Of a stretch of DNA of 59,103 nucleotides, positions 1 through 7,459 are shown in pieces. A program made the position numbers and the translations under genes. Origin of the DNA: DATILL01 sp035476575 (GTDB taxonomy: Bacteria > Actinomycetota > Actinomycetes > Mycobacteriales > JACQDL01); contig DATILL010000013.1 of assembly GCA_035476575.1 (NCBI GenBank), positions 1 through 59,103 on the forward strand, written 5' to 3'. Positions within the stretch are counted from its first letter, which is position 1; the number at the start of each line of letters is the position of its first letter. The notes below the pieces were generated by a model. The model ran no database searches. It saw nothing but the letters and a program-made list of their open reading frames with translations, and was not told the DNA's origin.

Positions 1-75
1 ACGGTTCCCGTCCACCACCATCTTCACTGCCTCATCCCGAAACTCGGGAGAAAACTTCCTGCGCCGTTCCGGCAT
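1..75 (-). mobile_element. IS3-type transposase OrfA, N-terminal fragment (cut by window edge)
   Basis: The first 75 bases read on the minus strand give 25 residues beginning MPERRRKFSPEFRDEAVKMV, the usual start of an IS3/IS911-type OrfA with its helix-turn-helix (KFSPEFRDEAVK core). The ATG is at 75-73 and a GGAGG ribosome site lies just upstream (about 84-88). The rest lies outside the window, so intactness and the presence of orfB cannot be judged. An IS terminal inverted repeat was not identified with confidence; the element end probably lies within the following 50-100 bases. Confidence 0.7.
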
Positions 76-808
76 TTCCCATCCTCCATTCCGGATCGCA
101 CCTTATTAGGTCCGCTGTCCGGAAACTGGGAGGCACGCCAAGATCCACCGCCGGCCCGGAGGCCCCCACCAGCCGATTTTAGGTTCTCTCCATATTCCCA
201 CACGGCCAGCAGCGCACCGTAAACCTCGAACAGCGCAGCCCACGGCCAAGGCTTCGCACCGAAGCGACAGCCCACCAGTGAGGGGGCAATGCGTGCACGT
301 GCGGGCATCTCTGCTGTCTCGACGCGCGTCACTGTCTGGGCGCGAGTCCCAGGGGCACACTCCGCCGCTGATCAGAGAAAACTGCTGGGCTACGTGAGCA
401 ACGAACGCGTCACCACGGCGACGATTATGCCGCCACTTCCCTTAGTTTGCGGTCATCGTACGGATTTGAGGACCCACGTGGCGTGTTTCTCTCCTGTGGG
501 CCCGATCCGACGTGACCACGGCGCCGCGTCGGCGACCACGGTCGCACCGACGCTGTTCGGCACCTGGCACCTCCTGCCGGAGCAGAGCGGGACGTCCTTC
601 GCCGGCAGGACATGCCGGCGGAGGACTCGTGTCCTGGCCGCACCACCGGCAAAGGCTGATCGTCTAGGTCTCCGCCAGTCCGGTTCCTCCCGACCGCACC
701 GGGACCACCGCCCTTTCGAGCGGGACGGCTCCTCGCCGAACCTCGTCCTAGCGAGCCGGATGTGCCAACTACAGCGAAGACGCCGGATCAGACCCGAAGG
801 ACAGAACC
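76..808. other. Non-coding stretch between IS end and sigma-factor operon
   Basis: I see no convincing gene in these 733 bases. Open frames exist on both strands, but none has a recognisable domain together with a ribosome site. The left part is the leader and end of the insertion sequence. No clear terminator or operator was found. Confidence 0.4.
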
Positions 809-916
809 ATGCCCGATGAAACCCAAAACGGCGACGGGCACCGGCCATTTCGCCACGCCGTGCCCCGCGCCAGCGGAGACATGCCCAAGACCGGACCAAG
901 CACGGGAGTCCGATGA
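809..916 (+). CDS. Small ORF (35 aa) translationally coupled to the sigma factor
   Basis: A 35-residue frame (MPDETQNGDG... ending STGVR) starts at ATG 809 behind an AAGGACAG-like ribosome site. Its TGA (914-916) overlaps the ATG of the sigma gene at 913 in an ATGA arrangement, which is what suggests translation. The peptide is hydrophilic and proline-rich, with no membrane segment or known motif. It may be a leader ORF that tunes sigma-factor translation, or the overlap may be chance. Its function is unknown. Confidence 0.4.
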   Translation: MPDETQNGDGHRPFRHAVPRASGDMPKTGPSTGVR

Positions 917-1515
917 TCACCGTCCACGACCGGACCGCGATACGGGCCGGCCAAGAACAGGGGGCGAGCGTCACCGAGCTGCTGCGGGTGGCCAGTGAAG
1001 GCGACCGGTCGGCATGGGAAGAAATCGTGCGCCGCTACAACAGCCTCGTCTGGGCGAAGGTACGCTCCTACCGGCTGCAACACGCCGACACCTGCGACGC
1101 GGTCCAGATGACGTGGCTGCGGCTGGCCGAGAACCACCACAAGATACAGGACCCGGAACGCCTGGGTGGGTGGCTGGCCACCACCGCGCAGCGTGAATGC
1201 CTGCAGATCCTGCGGCGACCGAAGCACTCGTCATACTCCGCCGAGGCGATGCCGGAGCCCGCCGATCCGGCCGCCGACCCAGACCAGTGGCTCATCGACG
1301 CGGACACCGCGCAAGCACTGCGCACCCTCATCGACGAGCTCCCGCCGCGTTGGCGGACCCTCATACAGGAGCTGTTCACCGACAGCCCCCGGTCCTACGC
1401 CGAGGTGGCCCGCACCACCGGCATCCCAACCGGCAGCATCGGACCGACCCGCGCCCGCGCCCTCCAGCAGCTCCGGCAGATGATCAACGAGCGTGGGCTG
1501 AGCGTGGCTTGCTGA
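913..1515 (+). CDS. RNA polymerase sigma factor, sigma-70/ECF type
   Basis: A 200-residue protein with the two-domain ECF layout. Region 2 lies at about residues 20-90 (DRSAWEEIVRRYNSLVWAKV, then a DAVQMTWLRLAEN segment). Region 4 lies at about 130-190 (LPPRWRTLIQELFTD, then a YAEVARTTGIPTGSIGPTRA helix-turn-helix). It should direct core RNA polymerase to a specific promoter set. The start overlaps the stop of a 35-aa upstream ORF, with GGGAG about 5 bases before the ATG. No anti-sigma gene follows, and no zinc-finger or membrane partner is seen nearby. The trigger and regulon are unknown. Family assignment is firm; the subgroup was not determined. Confidence 0.85.
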   Translation: MITVHDRTAIRAGQEQGASVTELLRVASEGDRSAWEEIVRRYNSLVWAKVRSYRLQHADTCDAVQMTWLRLAENHHKIQDPERLGGWLATTAQRECLQILRRPKHSSYSAEAMPEPADPAADPDQWLIDADTAQALRTLIDELPPRWRTLIQELFTDSPRSYAEVARTTGIPTGSIGPTRARALQQLRQMINERGLSVAC

Positions 1516-1880
1516 GAGCCGACGGACCTGAGAAAGATCGCTATGGCCGTTCGACACCCTCCGCCCGGCCTTCTACCGCACGACGCCGGAACCTAGGCGG
1601 GTGAGGTGCGGGCACAAGGACATCCTTCCCGGTAGCCGAAGCCACCTCAGGTCGGGTGTCCGGGCTACGGGGCCCGCTACCACCGGCTGCACCGCCGCTT
1701 CGGCCTGAGTCTCTCACCTCATCATGGCCGCGATGTTTGCGAGCCTACGGTCAGGCACACGGCTCCGGCGCCATTCGGAGTTCACCGCGACGTGTGACGG
1801 TCCCAGCCCGGTCTGGCGGGTGAGGATGGCGGGAAGGCGGTCGGGTGCCTGCCCGGCCGGGCGCGGGAGGAGTGGGTCAG
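1516..1880. other. Intergenic region upstream of P450 gene
   Basis: This 365-base stretch lies between the sigma factor and the cytochrome P450 gene. I see no supported gene, strong hairpin or recognisable operator. It presumably holds the P450 promoter. Confidence 0.4.
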
Positions 1881-3113
1881 ATGCGGTCAGATGTGGCGCT
1901 GGACGCGATCCCCTATCTGGATGTGCTGGATCCAGGCTTCCAGCCGCACTCGGCGGAGGTCGCCGCGGCTCGGGAGGCAAGCTGGTACGCCCGGACCTCG
2001 ATGGGGTACGCGATACTGCGGTACGAGCAGGCCAGCGCGGTGCTCGGGGATCGCCGGTTCCGCCAGACGGTGGCCTTGATGCTGACCGCCCGCGGCATCA
2101 CCGGCGGCCCGCTGTTCGACTGGCTGACCTCGACCATCATCGGCACGGAGGGCGCGGACCACCTCCGGCTGCGCCGGCTGACCAGCCGGGCGTTCACCCC
2201 ACGGGCGGTGGACACCCTGCGTCCGCTCATGCGGTCGGTGGTCGAGGAGCTCCTCGATCGGTTCACCGAGTCCGGGCAGTGCGAGTTCATGGCCGACTTC
2301 GCCGACCCGTACCCGGCCCGGATCATCTGCGAGATGCTCGGCGTCCCGGCCGAGCAGCAGCACACGTTCCGGGGCTGGGCCAACGACCTCGGCATGGTGT
2401 TCAGCCCAGACATCGTCGAGAACCGCGACCGGATCGAGGTGGCGCTGGCCGGGCTGTACCGCTCCGTCGACGTCCTGATCGAGCACCGGCGCGGCCGTCC
2501 CGGCCCGGACCTGTTGTCCGCGCTGATCGCAGCGGAGGAGGCCGGCGACCGGTTGACCACTGCGGAGCTGCGGCTGATGGTCAGCGCCCTGCTGTTCGGC
2601 GGCCAGGACACGACGCGGAACCAGCTCGGGCTGGCCATGGCCACGTTCATCGCCCACCCCGGCCAGTGGCAGCGGCTCGCCGAGCAGCCGGAGCTGGCCG
2701 GGCAGGCCGTCGAGGAGCTGTTCCGGGTAGCCCCGAGCGCCCCTGCCAACGGGCGGGTGGCCGTCGAGCCCGTCACGCTCCACGGGCTGGACATCCCGCC
2801 TGGCACCGTCCTGCACGTGATCACCGCCGCGGCGAACACCGACCCGGAGGTCTTCGGCGACGGCGGGTTCGACATCACCGTCCCCCGCCCGGCGCCGCAG
2901 CTCACCTTCGGCGGCGGGCTGCACTACTGCCTCGGCGCCCCGCTCGCCCGCGCCGAGATCGCCGAGGCGCTGCCCATCCTGGCCCGGCGGCTCCCCGCTC
3001 CCCGGAGCGCCGGGCCGGCGCAATGGCGGCCTGCCATGGGCATCACCGGGCCGCGCCGGCTGCCCATCCGCTTCGGTCAACCGGCCACCGACTCGTCCAC
3101 GAGCGGCATCTGA
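1881..3113 (+). CDS. Cytochrome P450
   Basis: A 410-residue soluble bacterial class I P450. The oxygen-binding I-helix motif is GGQDTT (residues 240-245), the K-helix ExxR is E279-R282, and the heme loop FGGGLHYCLG places the thiolate ligand at Cys350. It should oxidise a small organic substrate using electrons from ferredoxin; no ferredoxin or reductase gene is adjacent. The start at 1881 is chosen because GGGAGGAG (1865-1872) precedes it by 8 bases; an upstream in-frame ATG at 1845 lacks such a site. The gene stands alone, so the substrate cannot be inferred from context. Confidence 0.93.
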   Translation: MRSDVALDAIPYLDVLDPGFQPHSAEVAAAREASWYARTSMGYAILRYEQASAVLGDRRFRQTVALMLTARGITGGPLFDWLTSTIIGTEGADHLRLRRLTSRAFTPRAVDTLRPLMRSVVEELLDRFTESGQCEFMADFADPYPARIICEMLGVPAEQQHTFRGWANDLGMVFSPDIVENRDRIEVALAGLYRSVDVLIEHRRGRPGPDLLSALIAAEEAGDRLTTAELRLMVSALLFGGQDTTRNQLGLAMATFIAHPGQWQRLAEQPELAGQAVEELFRVAPSAPANGRVAVEPVTLHGLDIPPGTVLHVITAAANTDPEVFGDGGFDITVPRPAPQLTFGGGLHYCLGAPLARAEIAEALPILARRLPAPRSAGPAQWRPAMGITGPRRLPIRFGQPATDSSTSGI

Positions 3114-3214
3114 GCCACAGCGGTACGTCGCCAAGGGCGACCAACCGGTCCAGGTCAGCGCGACCCGTCAACCCGCCTGGATCCGCTCCACGAGTCGATC
3201 CAGACATGGCAGAA

Positions 3215-3243
3215 CGGCCCGGCTCCGCGAGGGAGCCGGGCCG
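3215..3243. terminator. Hairpin terminator between convergent P450 and hsp20 genes
   Basis: A perfect 12-bp stem (CGGCCCGGCTCC, 3215-3226, with its complement 3232-3243) closes a 5-base loop. It lies 3' of both convergent genes, so it probably acts in both directions. There is no T-tract, as is common in high-GC actinobacteria. Confidence 0.75.
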
Positions 3244-3257
3244 GCAGGGTGATGCGA

Positions 3258-3698
3258 TCAGGCGGTGGTGCCGGAGGTGATGGCGATGCGCTGGGCCTCC
3301 TGGCCCGCGTAGGCCCCGGTCACCCGGACGTTCAGCACGCCCGCGTCGTAGGAGGCGCTGACCGCCTCGGCGGTCACGTGGCGAGGCAGCCTGAACGACC
3401 GCCGGAACGAGCCGTACCGGACCTCGCGCAGGCTGCGGCCGTCGCGCTCCTCGGTGCGCTCGTTGCGGCGCTCACCGCGGATGACCAGCCGGTTGTCGGC
3501 CAGCTCGACCGTGACGTCCTTGTCGACGTCCACGCCGGGCAGCTCGACCCGGACCACCGCGTCCTCTCCGTCCCGGACGATCTCGGCCACCGGGGTGAAG
3601 CCCACCGACCGGGTCGCCACCGGGGCGAAGGCGTTGCGGACCAGGGCGTCGAGCTCCGCGAACGGGTCGCGCCTGGTCCACAGGGCAAGGGTGCTCAT
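3258..3698 (-). CDS. Small heat-shock protein, Hsp20/alpha-crystallin family
   Basis: A 146-residue ATP-independent chaperone that holds unfolding proteins. The alpha-crystallin domain covers about residues 35-130 (VRVELPGVDVDKDVTVEL, RLVIRGERR, and a GSFRRSFRLP strand); the conserved C-terminal G-x-L appears as DAGVLNVRV. The start ATG at 3698 has GAGGAG 6-7 bases upstream. A HAIR-like inverted repeat about 57 bases before the start suggests repression by an HspR-type regulator. The gene is the first of a minus-strand group with stress-type neighbours. Confidence 0.92.
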   Translation of the reverse strand: MSTLALWTRRDPFAELDALVRNAFAPVATRSVGFTPVAEIVRDGEDAVVRVELPGVDVDKDVTVELADNRLVIRGERRNERTEERDGRSLREVRYGSFRRSFRLPRHVTAEAVSASYDAGVLNVRVTGAYAGQEAQRIAITSGTTA

Positions 3699-3754
3699 GT
3701 TTGTCTCCTCAGGGATCCCTCATGCCGGCAGTGCACAGCCGACATGGCACATAA

Positions 3755-3775
3755 CTTGCGCCGGGTCGACTCAAT
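3755..3775. promoter_or_regulatory. HAIR-like operator (HspR-type) upstream of hsp20
   Basis: The sequence CTTGCGC-N7-ACTCAAT resembles the HAIR consensus CTTGAGT-N7-ACTCAAG bound by HspR: 5 of 7 bases match in the left arm and 6 of 7 in the right, with the exact 7-base spacer. It sits 57 bases upstream of the hsp20 start codon, where a repressor site would be expected. No hspR gene lies in the window. Confidence 0.55.
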
Positions 3776-3837
3776 TCCCGGTCGGCTCGGCTTCTCGAAC
3801 CCAGTTGCGCATGGACGCCGCCGCGGACCACCCGCAC

Positions 3838-4458
3838 TCAGAGCCGTTCACCCGCGTGGGCCGGTGCCGGGATGGTGTTGCCCGGCGGAGCGAGCGGGCA
3901 TTGCCAGGTGGCGTTGTAGCGGCAGGAGGGGTGGTAGAGGAAGTTGAGGTCGATGACCAGGCTGCCGGGTTGGCCACCGAGGTCGGCGCCCTTGGCGGTG
4001 TCGAGCGCGTAGCGTCCCCCGCCGTAGCTGGTCGAGCCCGCCGAGCCGTCGCGCAGCGGAAGGAACAGCCCGCCAGCGTACTGCTCCAGCCACCAGACAT
4101 CGACGGTGGCCGCCAGCGGCGGAGGTAGCTCAACCCGGCCAGCCAGGACCAGGCTTGTGGTGCCGTCCGCGCCGGTAGGGATACGCAGGCGCACCGGTTC
4201 GATCGCGGCCAGCAGCGGCAGCTCCCAGCGCAGGCCCGGGTCGTATGGCCAGTACGGCAGGCCGCTCTCGCGCAGCGGGTCGTCCTGCGGCAGCGGGCTT
4301 TGCGGGTGGCTCTGGAACAGATCGTCGCGGCCTTCCCGCCACAGCGCATGGCCCTGCTCGGGGTCGGCCTCGGCGCGTACGGCCGCGTACAGCTCCGCGA
4401 CGCGCCGACGCCAGTCCGTCAGCTCCAGCCGCTCGCGGCACCAGCCCAACCGGGTCAC
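3838..4458 (-). CDS. DUF1684 family protein
   Basis: A 206-residue protein of the DUF1684 family. The conserved features are an N-terminal helix with the phrase WREGRDDLFQSHPQSPL (about 39-56), the SGLPYWPYDP region, and the C-terminal signature DLNFLYHPSCRYN followed by CPLAPPGN. Members are often annotated as unknown or lipoprotein-like; the reaction is not established. The GTG start at 4458 is chosen because it overlaps the TGA of the upstream 52-aa membrane protein (GTGA), which indicates translational coupling. Longer upstream reading frames would overlap that gene completely. Confidence 0.75.
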   Translation of the reverse strand: MTRLGWCRERLELTDWRRRVAELYAAVRAEADPEQGHALWREGRDDLFQSHPQSPLPQDDPLRESGLPYWPYDPGLRWELPLLAAIEPVRLRIPTGADGTTSLVLAGRVELPPPLAATVDVWWLEQYAGGLFLPLRDGSAGSTSYGGGRYALDTAKGADLGGQPGSLVIDLNFLYHPSCRYNATWQCPLAPPGNTIPAPAHAGERL

Positions 4459-4613
4459 CAGCGGTACCAGCGGGCCCCTTCGCCGGCGCGGAGCAGGAAG
4501 CCGAGCGCCCAGAGCGCGAGCACCACCAAGGCGACATACCACAGCACATGCAGGGCGAACCCGGCTCCGCCAAGTAGCACCACCAGCAGCAGGACCAACA
4601 GGACTAGAGACAT
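4455..4613 (-). CDS. 52-aa hydrophobic membrane protein
   Basis: A small ORF from ATG 4613 to TGA 4455, product MSLVLLVLLLVVLLGGAGFA, continuing as LHVLWYVALVVLALWALGFL and a short RAGEGARWYRW tail. It has two hydrophobic segments (about 2-17 and 22-41) separated by a Gly-rich turn, and the conserved basic RWYRW ending of the short hydrophobic proteins common in Streptomyces and relatives (lmo0937/DUF5670-like). Its TGA overlaps the GTG of the DUF1684 gene. The role is unknown; such genes are often stress-induced. An AGGT-containing ribosome site precedes the ATG. Confidence 0.75.
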   Translation of the reverse strand: MSLVLLVLLLVVLLGGAGFALHVLWYVALVVLALWALGFLLRAGEGARWYRW

Positions 4614-4687
4614 ACCTCACACCTCGTTCGGACGTTCCGGGACACGGCTGAACAGACAAATCGACCAGCCTGCGGACCGATGTGGGT

Positions 4688-5005
4688 TCAGGCCATGGCC
4701 CCAGGCGTGTACCTGAGCAGCTCGCGCAGGATGGCGAGCTGGTCGACGCTGACGGCGTACACCTCCCGTAGGTCGGCACGGCGTGTCGTGCCGACCTCAC
4801 CTCCATGGTGTTGCAACAGCAGCAGCGCCACCGTCGCGGCATGCCCGGCAGCCGCCAGGACCGGGTCGCCCGCGGGGCTGGTATCGGCCGCGGCCACGGC
4901 AGCGAGCAGGCCGTTGGCCCACCAGGTCGGTCCGTCCGGGGTCGGATCCACCGGGCTGAGCAGGTCATCCGCCAGCGTGGCTGGCAGGGCTGTGGGAGCG
5001 GTCAT
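4688..5005 (-). CDS. Hypothetical protein, 105 aa
   Basis: A 105-residue protein, mostly helical and Ala/Leu-rich, with the segments LADDLLSPVDPTPDGPTWW, VALLLLQHHGGEVG and VDQLAILRELLRYTPG. There is no catalytic motif, signal peptide or membrane helix. I do not recognise the family. The start ATG at 5005 is preceded by GGGAGG; an upstream in-frame codon lacks a ribosome site. It lies upstream of and co-directional with the 52-aa membrane protein, DUF1684 and hsp20 genes, so it may share their transcript. Confidence 0.55.
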   Translation of the reverse strand: MTAPTALPATLADDLLSPVDPTPDGPTWWANGLLAAVAAADTSPAGDPVLAAAGHAATVALLLLQHHGGEVGTTRRADLREVYAVSVDQLAILRELLRYTPGAMA

Positions 5006-5197
5006 CGGGCCTCCCGGCAGTTCGACGCGTCGGGGCTGCACTGGCTGCTACGCCTCTGGCTGTTATGCCCCGCCGGGCCGACTTTGTACCCCCGGATCGT
5101 CGAGAGTCCTCAGAAGTTTTCTGGTGTCGGCTGGCGTCGCTGGGGTAAACGGCGAGAGTCCGATCGCAGGGAGAACCACCGAGGAGCTGACTCCGAG

Positions 5198-5770
5198 ATG
5201 ACCCATACGAAGAATGAAGACCTCGTGGAGCTGTTGGTGACCGACCACCGTGAGGTGGAGGAGATGTTTGGTCTGCTGGAGAAGATCTCCGGCGTTGCCA
5301 GCGACGAGGCCAGGACGCTGGCCGAGCGGGTGGTGATCGAGCTGGTGCGGCATTCGGTCGCGGAGGAGGCGTACCTGTACCCGACGGTTCGCGCCCGGGT
5401 GCCGGACGGCGAGGCCTTGGCGGACCGGGAGATCGCCGAGCACGCCGAAGCCGAGAAGGTCATGAAGAAGCTGGAAAAGCTGGAGCCGGCCGATGCGGAG
5501 TTCTGGCCCACTCTGCAGACTCTGATGGCCGACATTCGGCACCATGTGGCGGAGGAGGAGCACGAGCTGTTCCCCAAGCTGCGTCAGGCGGTGCCTGAAG
5601 ACCTGCTGGCCGAGCTGGGAGACAAGGCGCGGCTGGCAAAGAAGGTCGCGCCGACCCGCCCGCACCCCAGCGCACCGGACTCCCCGCCGTGGAACAAGAT
5701 TCTCGCTCCCGGTGCGGGACTGGTGGACCGGCTGCGAGACGCACTGTCCGGTCGCGGCAAGCCGAGCTGA
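5198..5770 (+). CDS. Hemerythrin HHE domain protein
   Basis: A 190-residue four-helix protein with a hemerythrin-type diiron site. Candidate ligands are H17 (TDHREVEEMF), H52 and E56 (RHSVAEEAYLYP), H82 (IAEHAEAEKVM) and H116/E120 (RHHVAEEEHELFP). Such proteins bind O2, NO or peroxide or store iron; the exact role is not known here. The tail after residue 140 is Pro-rich and low in predicted structure. The ATG at 5198 has GAGGAG about 12 bases upstream. It is divergent from the 4688-5005 gene and next to Hsp20 and DUF1684, a stress-type setting. Confidence 0.88.
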   Translation: MTHTKNEDLVELLVTDHREVEEMFGLLEKISGVASDEARTLAERVVIELVRHSVAEEAYLYPTVRARVPDGEALADREIAEHAEAEKVMKKLEKLEPADAEFWPTLQTLMADIRHHVAEEEHELFPKLRQAVPEDLLAELGDKARLAKKVAPTRPHPSAPDSPPWNKILAPGAGLVDRLRDALSGRGKPS

Positions 5771-5805
5771 CCAAGGCGCTCCGAGCTGAACCAGCTCTAC
5801 CGTCG

Positions 5806-5841
5806 CGTGGGCCGGGAGCGGTCGCCCGCTCCCGGCCCACG
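5806..5841. terminator. Bidirectional hairpin terminator
   Basis: A perfect 16-bp stem (CGTGGGCCGGGAGCGG, 5806-5821; complement 5826-5841) with a 4-base loop TCGC. It lies between the convergent hemerythrin and glycosyltransferase genes and ends 5 bases from the latter's stop. Confidence 0.85.
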
Positions 5842-5845
5842 TCGC

Positions 5846-7030
5846 CTACTGGGTCGCCTGCTGGTAGGCGGCCTCGGTGTCCGCGGCAACCCGCGGCCAG
5901 GAGTAACGCGCCCGGGCCCGGTCGGCCCCGCCGACCCGGTATCCGGCCAGCCGGGTCGGGTCGGAGAGCAGCCGGCGGAGGGCGGCGGCCAGCGCATCCG
6001 GGTCCCGCGGCCGTACCAGCTCGCCGGTTGCGCCCTCAACGACGGTGTCGGCCAGCCCGCCAGTCGCCGCGGCGACCACCGGCACCCCGCAGGCCATCGC
6101 CTCCAGCGCGACCATCCCGAATAGCGTGTGCCGCGGCGCGCTGACGGCGACGTCGGCACTGCGCAGCAGCGCGGGGAGCTCCGAACGGCCGACATGTCCG
6201 ACCAGCCGAACCCGGTCGGCGACGCCGTTTCGCCCGGCGTCGTGGCGCAGCCGGCGGGCCTCCGGATGGGCTGGCAGCTCGGCCGCACCAGGACCACCCA
6301 CGATCAGCAGCTCGGCGTCCGGCACCCCACGCAGTGCTCGGATGGCGAGGTCGAAGCCGTTGTCCGGGGTGAGCCGGCCGGCCGTTACCAGCCGCGGCCG
6401 GCTGGCGCGCGCCGCGACCGGTCCGTCCGGCCGGAACAGGTCGACGTCGACGCCGTACGGCACGACCGTCACCGACGTCCGGGACACCCCCATCCGGTAC
6501 AGCTCCTCGGCCTCCGCCTGTGAGGTGGCGAGCACTCTGGCAACGCTCCTGCTGATCGCCGTCTCCAGCCGGATCCGCGGCGGGCTGGCTGTGGGCCTCT
6601 CCCTTTCGCGGCCGGTCCTGCCCCAGTTGATGGAGCCTAGGGCGTGGAAAGTCTGTAGTACGGGAACGCCGAGCTGCCGGGTGCCGGCCAGCGCGGCCAG
6701 CCCCGAGGGCCAGAAGTGCGCGTGCACCACATCCGGCGGGTCGGCCGACCACTCCTGCTCGAGCAGGGCCGCGAAGGCCGGGATCTGTCGCAGCAGCTCG
6801 TCCTGCGAAAGCGTGGAAGGCGGCCCGGCCGGAAGTCGCACCACCTCCGCCCCGGAGCACAGGGACTCCCGCGGCGGGCTCCCTGGCGAGTCCTGCCGGG
6901 TGTAGACGCGGACCTGGTGGCCGCGCTCGGCCAGCGCCTGCGCTAGCTCGGCAACCTGCGCGTGCCGGCTGCTGACGGCTGTTCCGCCGGCTATGAGGCT
7001 GACATGTTCGGATACCAGAGCAATCTGCAT
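5846..7030 (-). CDS. Glycosyltransferase, GT4 family (GT-B fold)
   Basis: A 394-residue retaining GT-B glycosyltransferase. The N-terminal acceptor domain opens with MQIALVSEHVSLIAGGTAV and contains PDVVHAHFWPSGLAAL; the C-terminal donor domain contains VVPYGVDVDLFRPDG, TAGRLTPDNGFDLAIRA and the signature HTLFGMVALEAMACGVPVV. The family's EX7E motif keeps only the second Glu (LEAMACG); the first position is Thr. The ATG at 7030 has GGAGG 10 bases upstream; a TTG at 7039 is too close to that site to serve. Donor and acceptor are unknown, and no sugar-pathway genes lie adjacent. Confidence 0.88.
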   Translation of the reverse strand: MQIALVSEHVSLIAGGTAVSSRHAQVAELAQALAERGHQVRVYTRQDSPGSPPRESLCSGAEVVRLPAGPPSTLSQDELLRQIPAFAALLEQEWSADPPDVVHAHFWPSGLAALAGTRQLGVPVLQTFHALGSINWGRTGRERERPTASPPRIRLETAISRSVARVLATSQAEAEELYRMGVSRTSVTVVPYGVDVDLFRPDGPVAARASRPRLVTAGRLTPDNGFDLAIRALRGVPDAELLIVGGPGAAELPAHPEARRLRHDAGRNGVADRVRLVGHVGRSELPALLRSADVAVSAPRHTLFGMVALEAMACGVPVVAAATGGLADTVVEGATGELVRPRDPDALAAALRRLLSDPTRLAGYRVGGADRARARYSWPRVAADTEAAYQQATQ

Positions 7031-7459
7031 CGGCCGCAACCTCCGTCGACATCACTGGCGAACGGTCGGTGTACCTGGCATGTTCAGGCACACACCGGAG
7101 GTTCCGCCGAGCATCCGGCCGGTAACCATCCGGCCCCCGCGGGCTGGTCTCTTACTACTTCTTTGACCGTTTCCAGCCGTCGCGAAACTCGGGCGCCCTT
7201 CCCTCGTGCGTCAGCGGACGGTGACATCAGCGGACGAGCAGGCAGATATCGGCGCTTGCGAGCGACCAGCCCGCCTGCGATCCAGCGTGGCGGGACGGGG
7301 GTCCGGAGGCGACGAAAGTCCGGGCGGTGTGGGGCACCTGACCGACCGCCCCGTGGCCGTGGCCGTGGCCAACCCTCAGCGTCCACCGCACGGGGGAGGC
7401 TGCCCGTTCGTCGAGTTGCCTACGCTCTGTCTCGTCGTAGGCAACCCGAGGGGAGCGCG
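7031..7459. other. Divergent promoter region with inverted repeat 7415-7445
   Basis: This 429-base region separates the divergent glycosyltransferase and HAD genes. It has no supported gene. The clearest structure is a perfect 10-bp inverted repeat, GTTGCCTACG (7415-7424) and CGTAGGCAAC (7436-7445), 11 bases apart and ending 2-3 bases before the ribosome site of the HAD gene. It could be an operator or an mRNA hairpin that limits ribosome access. Confidence 0.5.

Noticed and set aside
289..819. 176-codon open frame before the sigma factor
   Set aside because: No domain, no ribosome site, and composition typical of a chance frame in high-GC DNA.
1724..3280. A 518-codon open frame overlapping the P450 gene on the same strand
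   Set aside because: It is the out-of-frame reading of the P450 gene (Arg/Pro/Gly-rich shadow). The P450 frame carries all family motifs and a good ribosome site.
5116..5148. SigB-type promoter (GTTTT ... GGGTAA) before the hemerythrin gene
   Set aside because: The spacing between the two elements is 22 bases, longer than the usual 14-17, so the match is not convincing.
7084..7386. 100-codon minus-strand frame between the glycosyltransferase and HAD genes
   Set aside because: Arg/Pro/Gly-rich with no recognisable motif or ribosome site.
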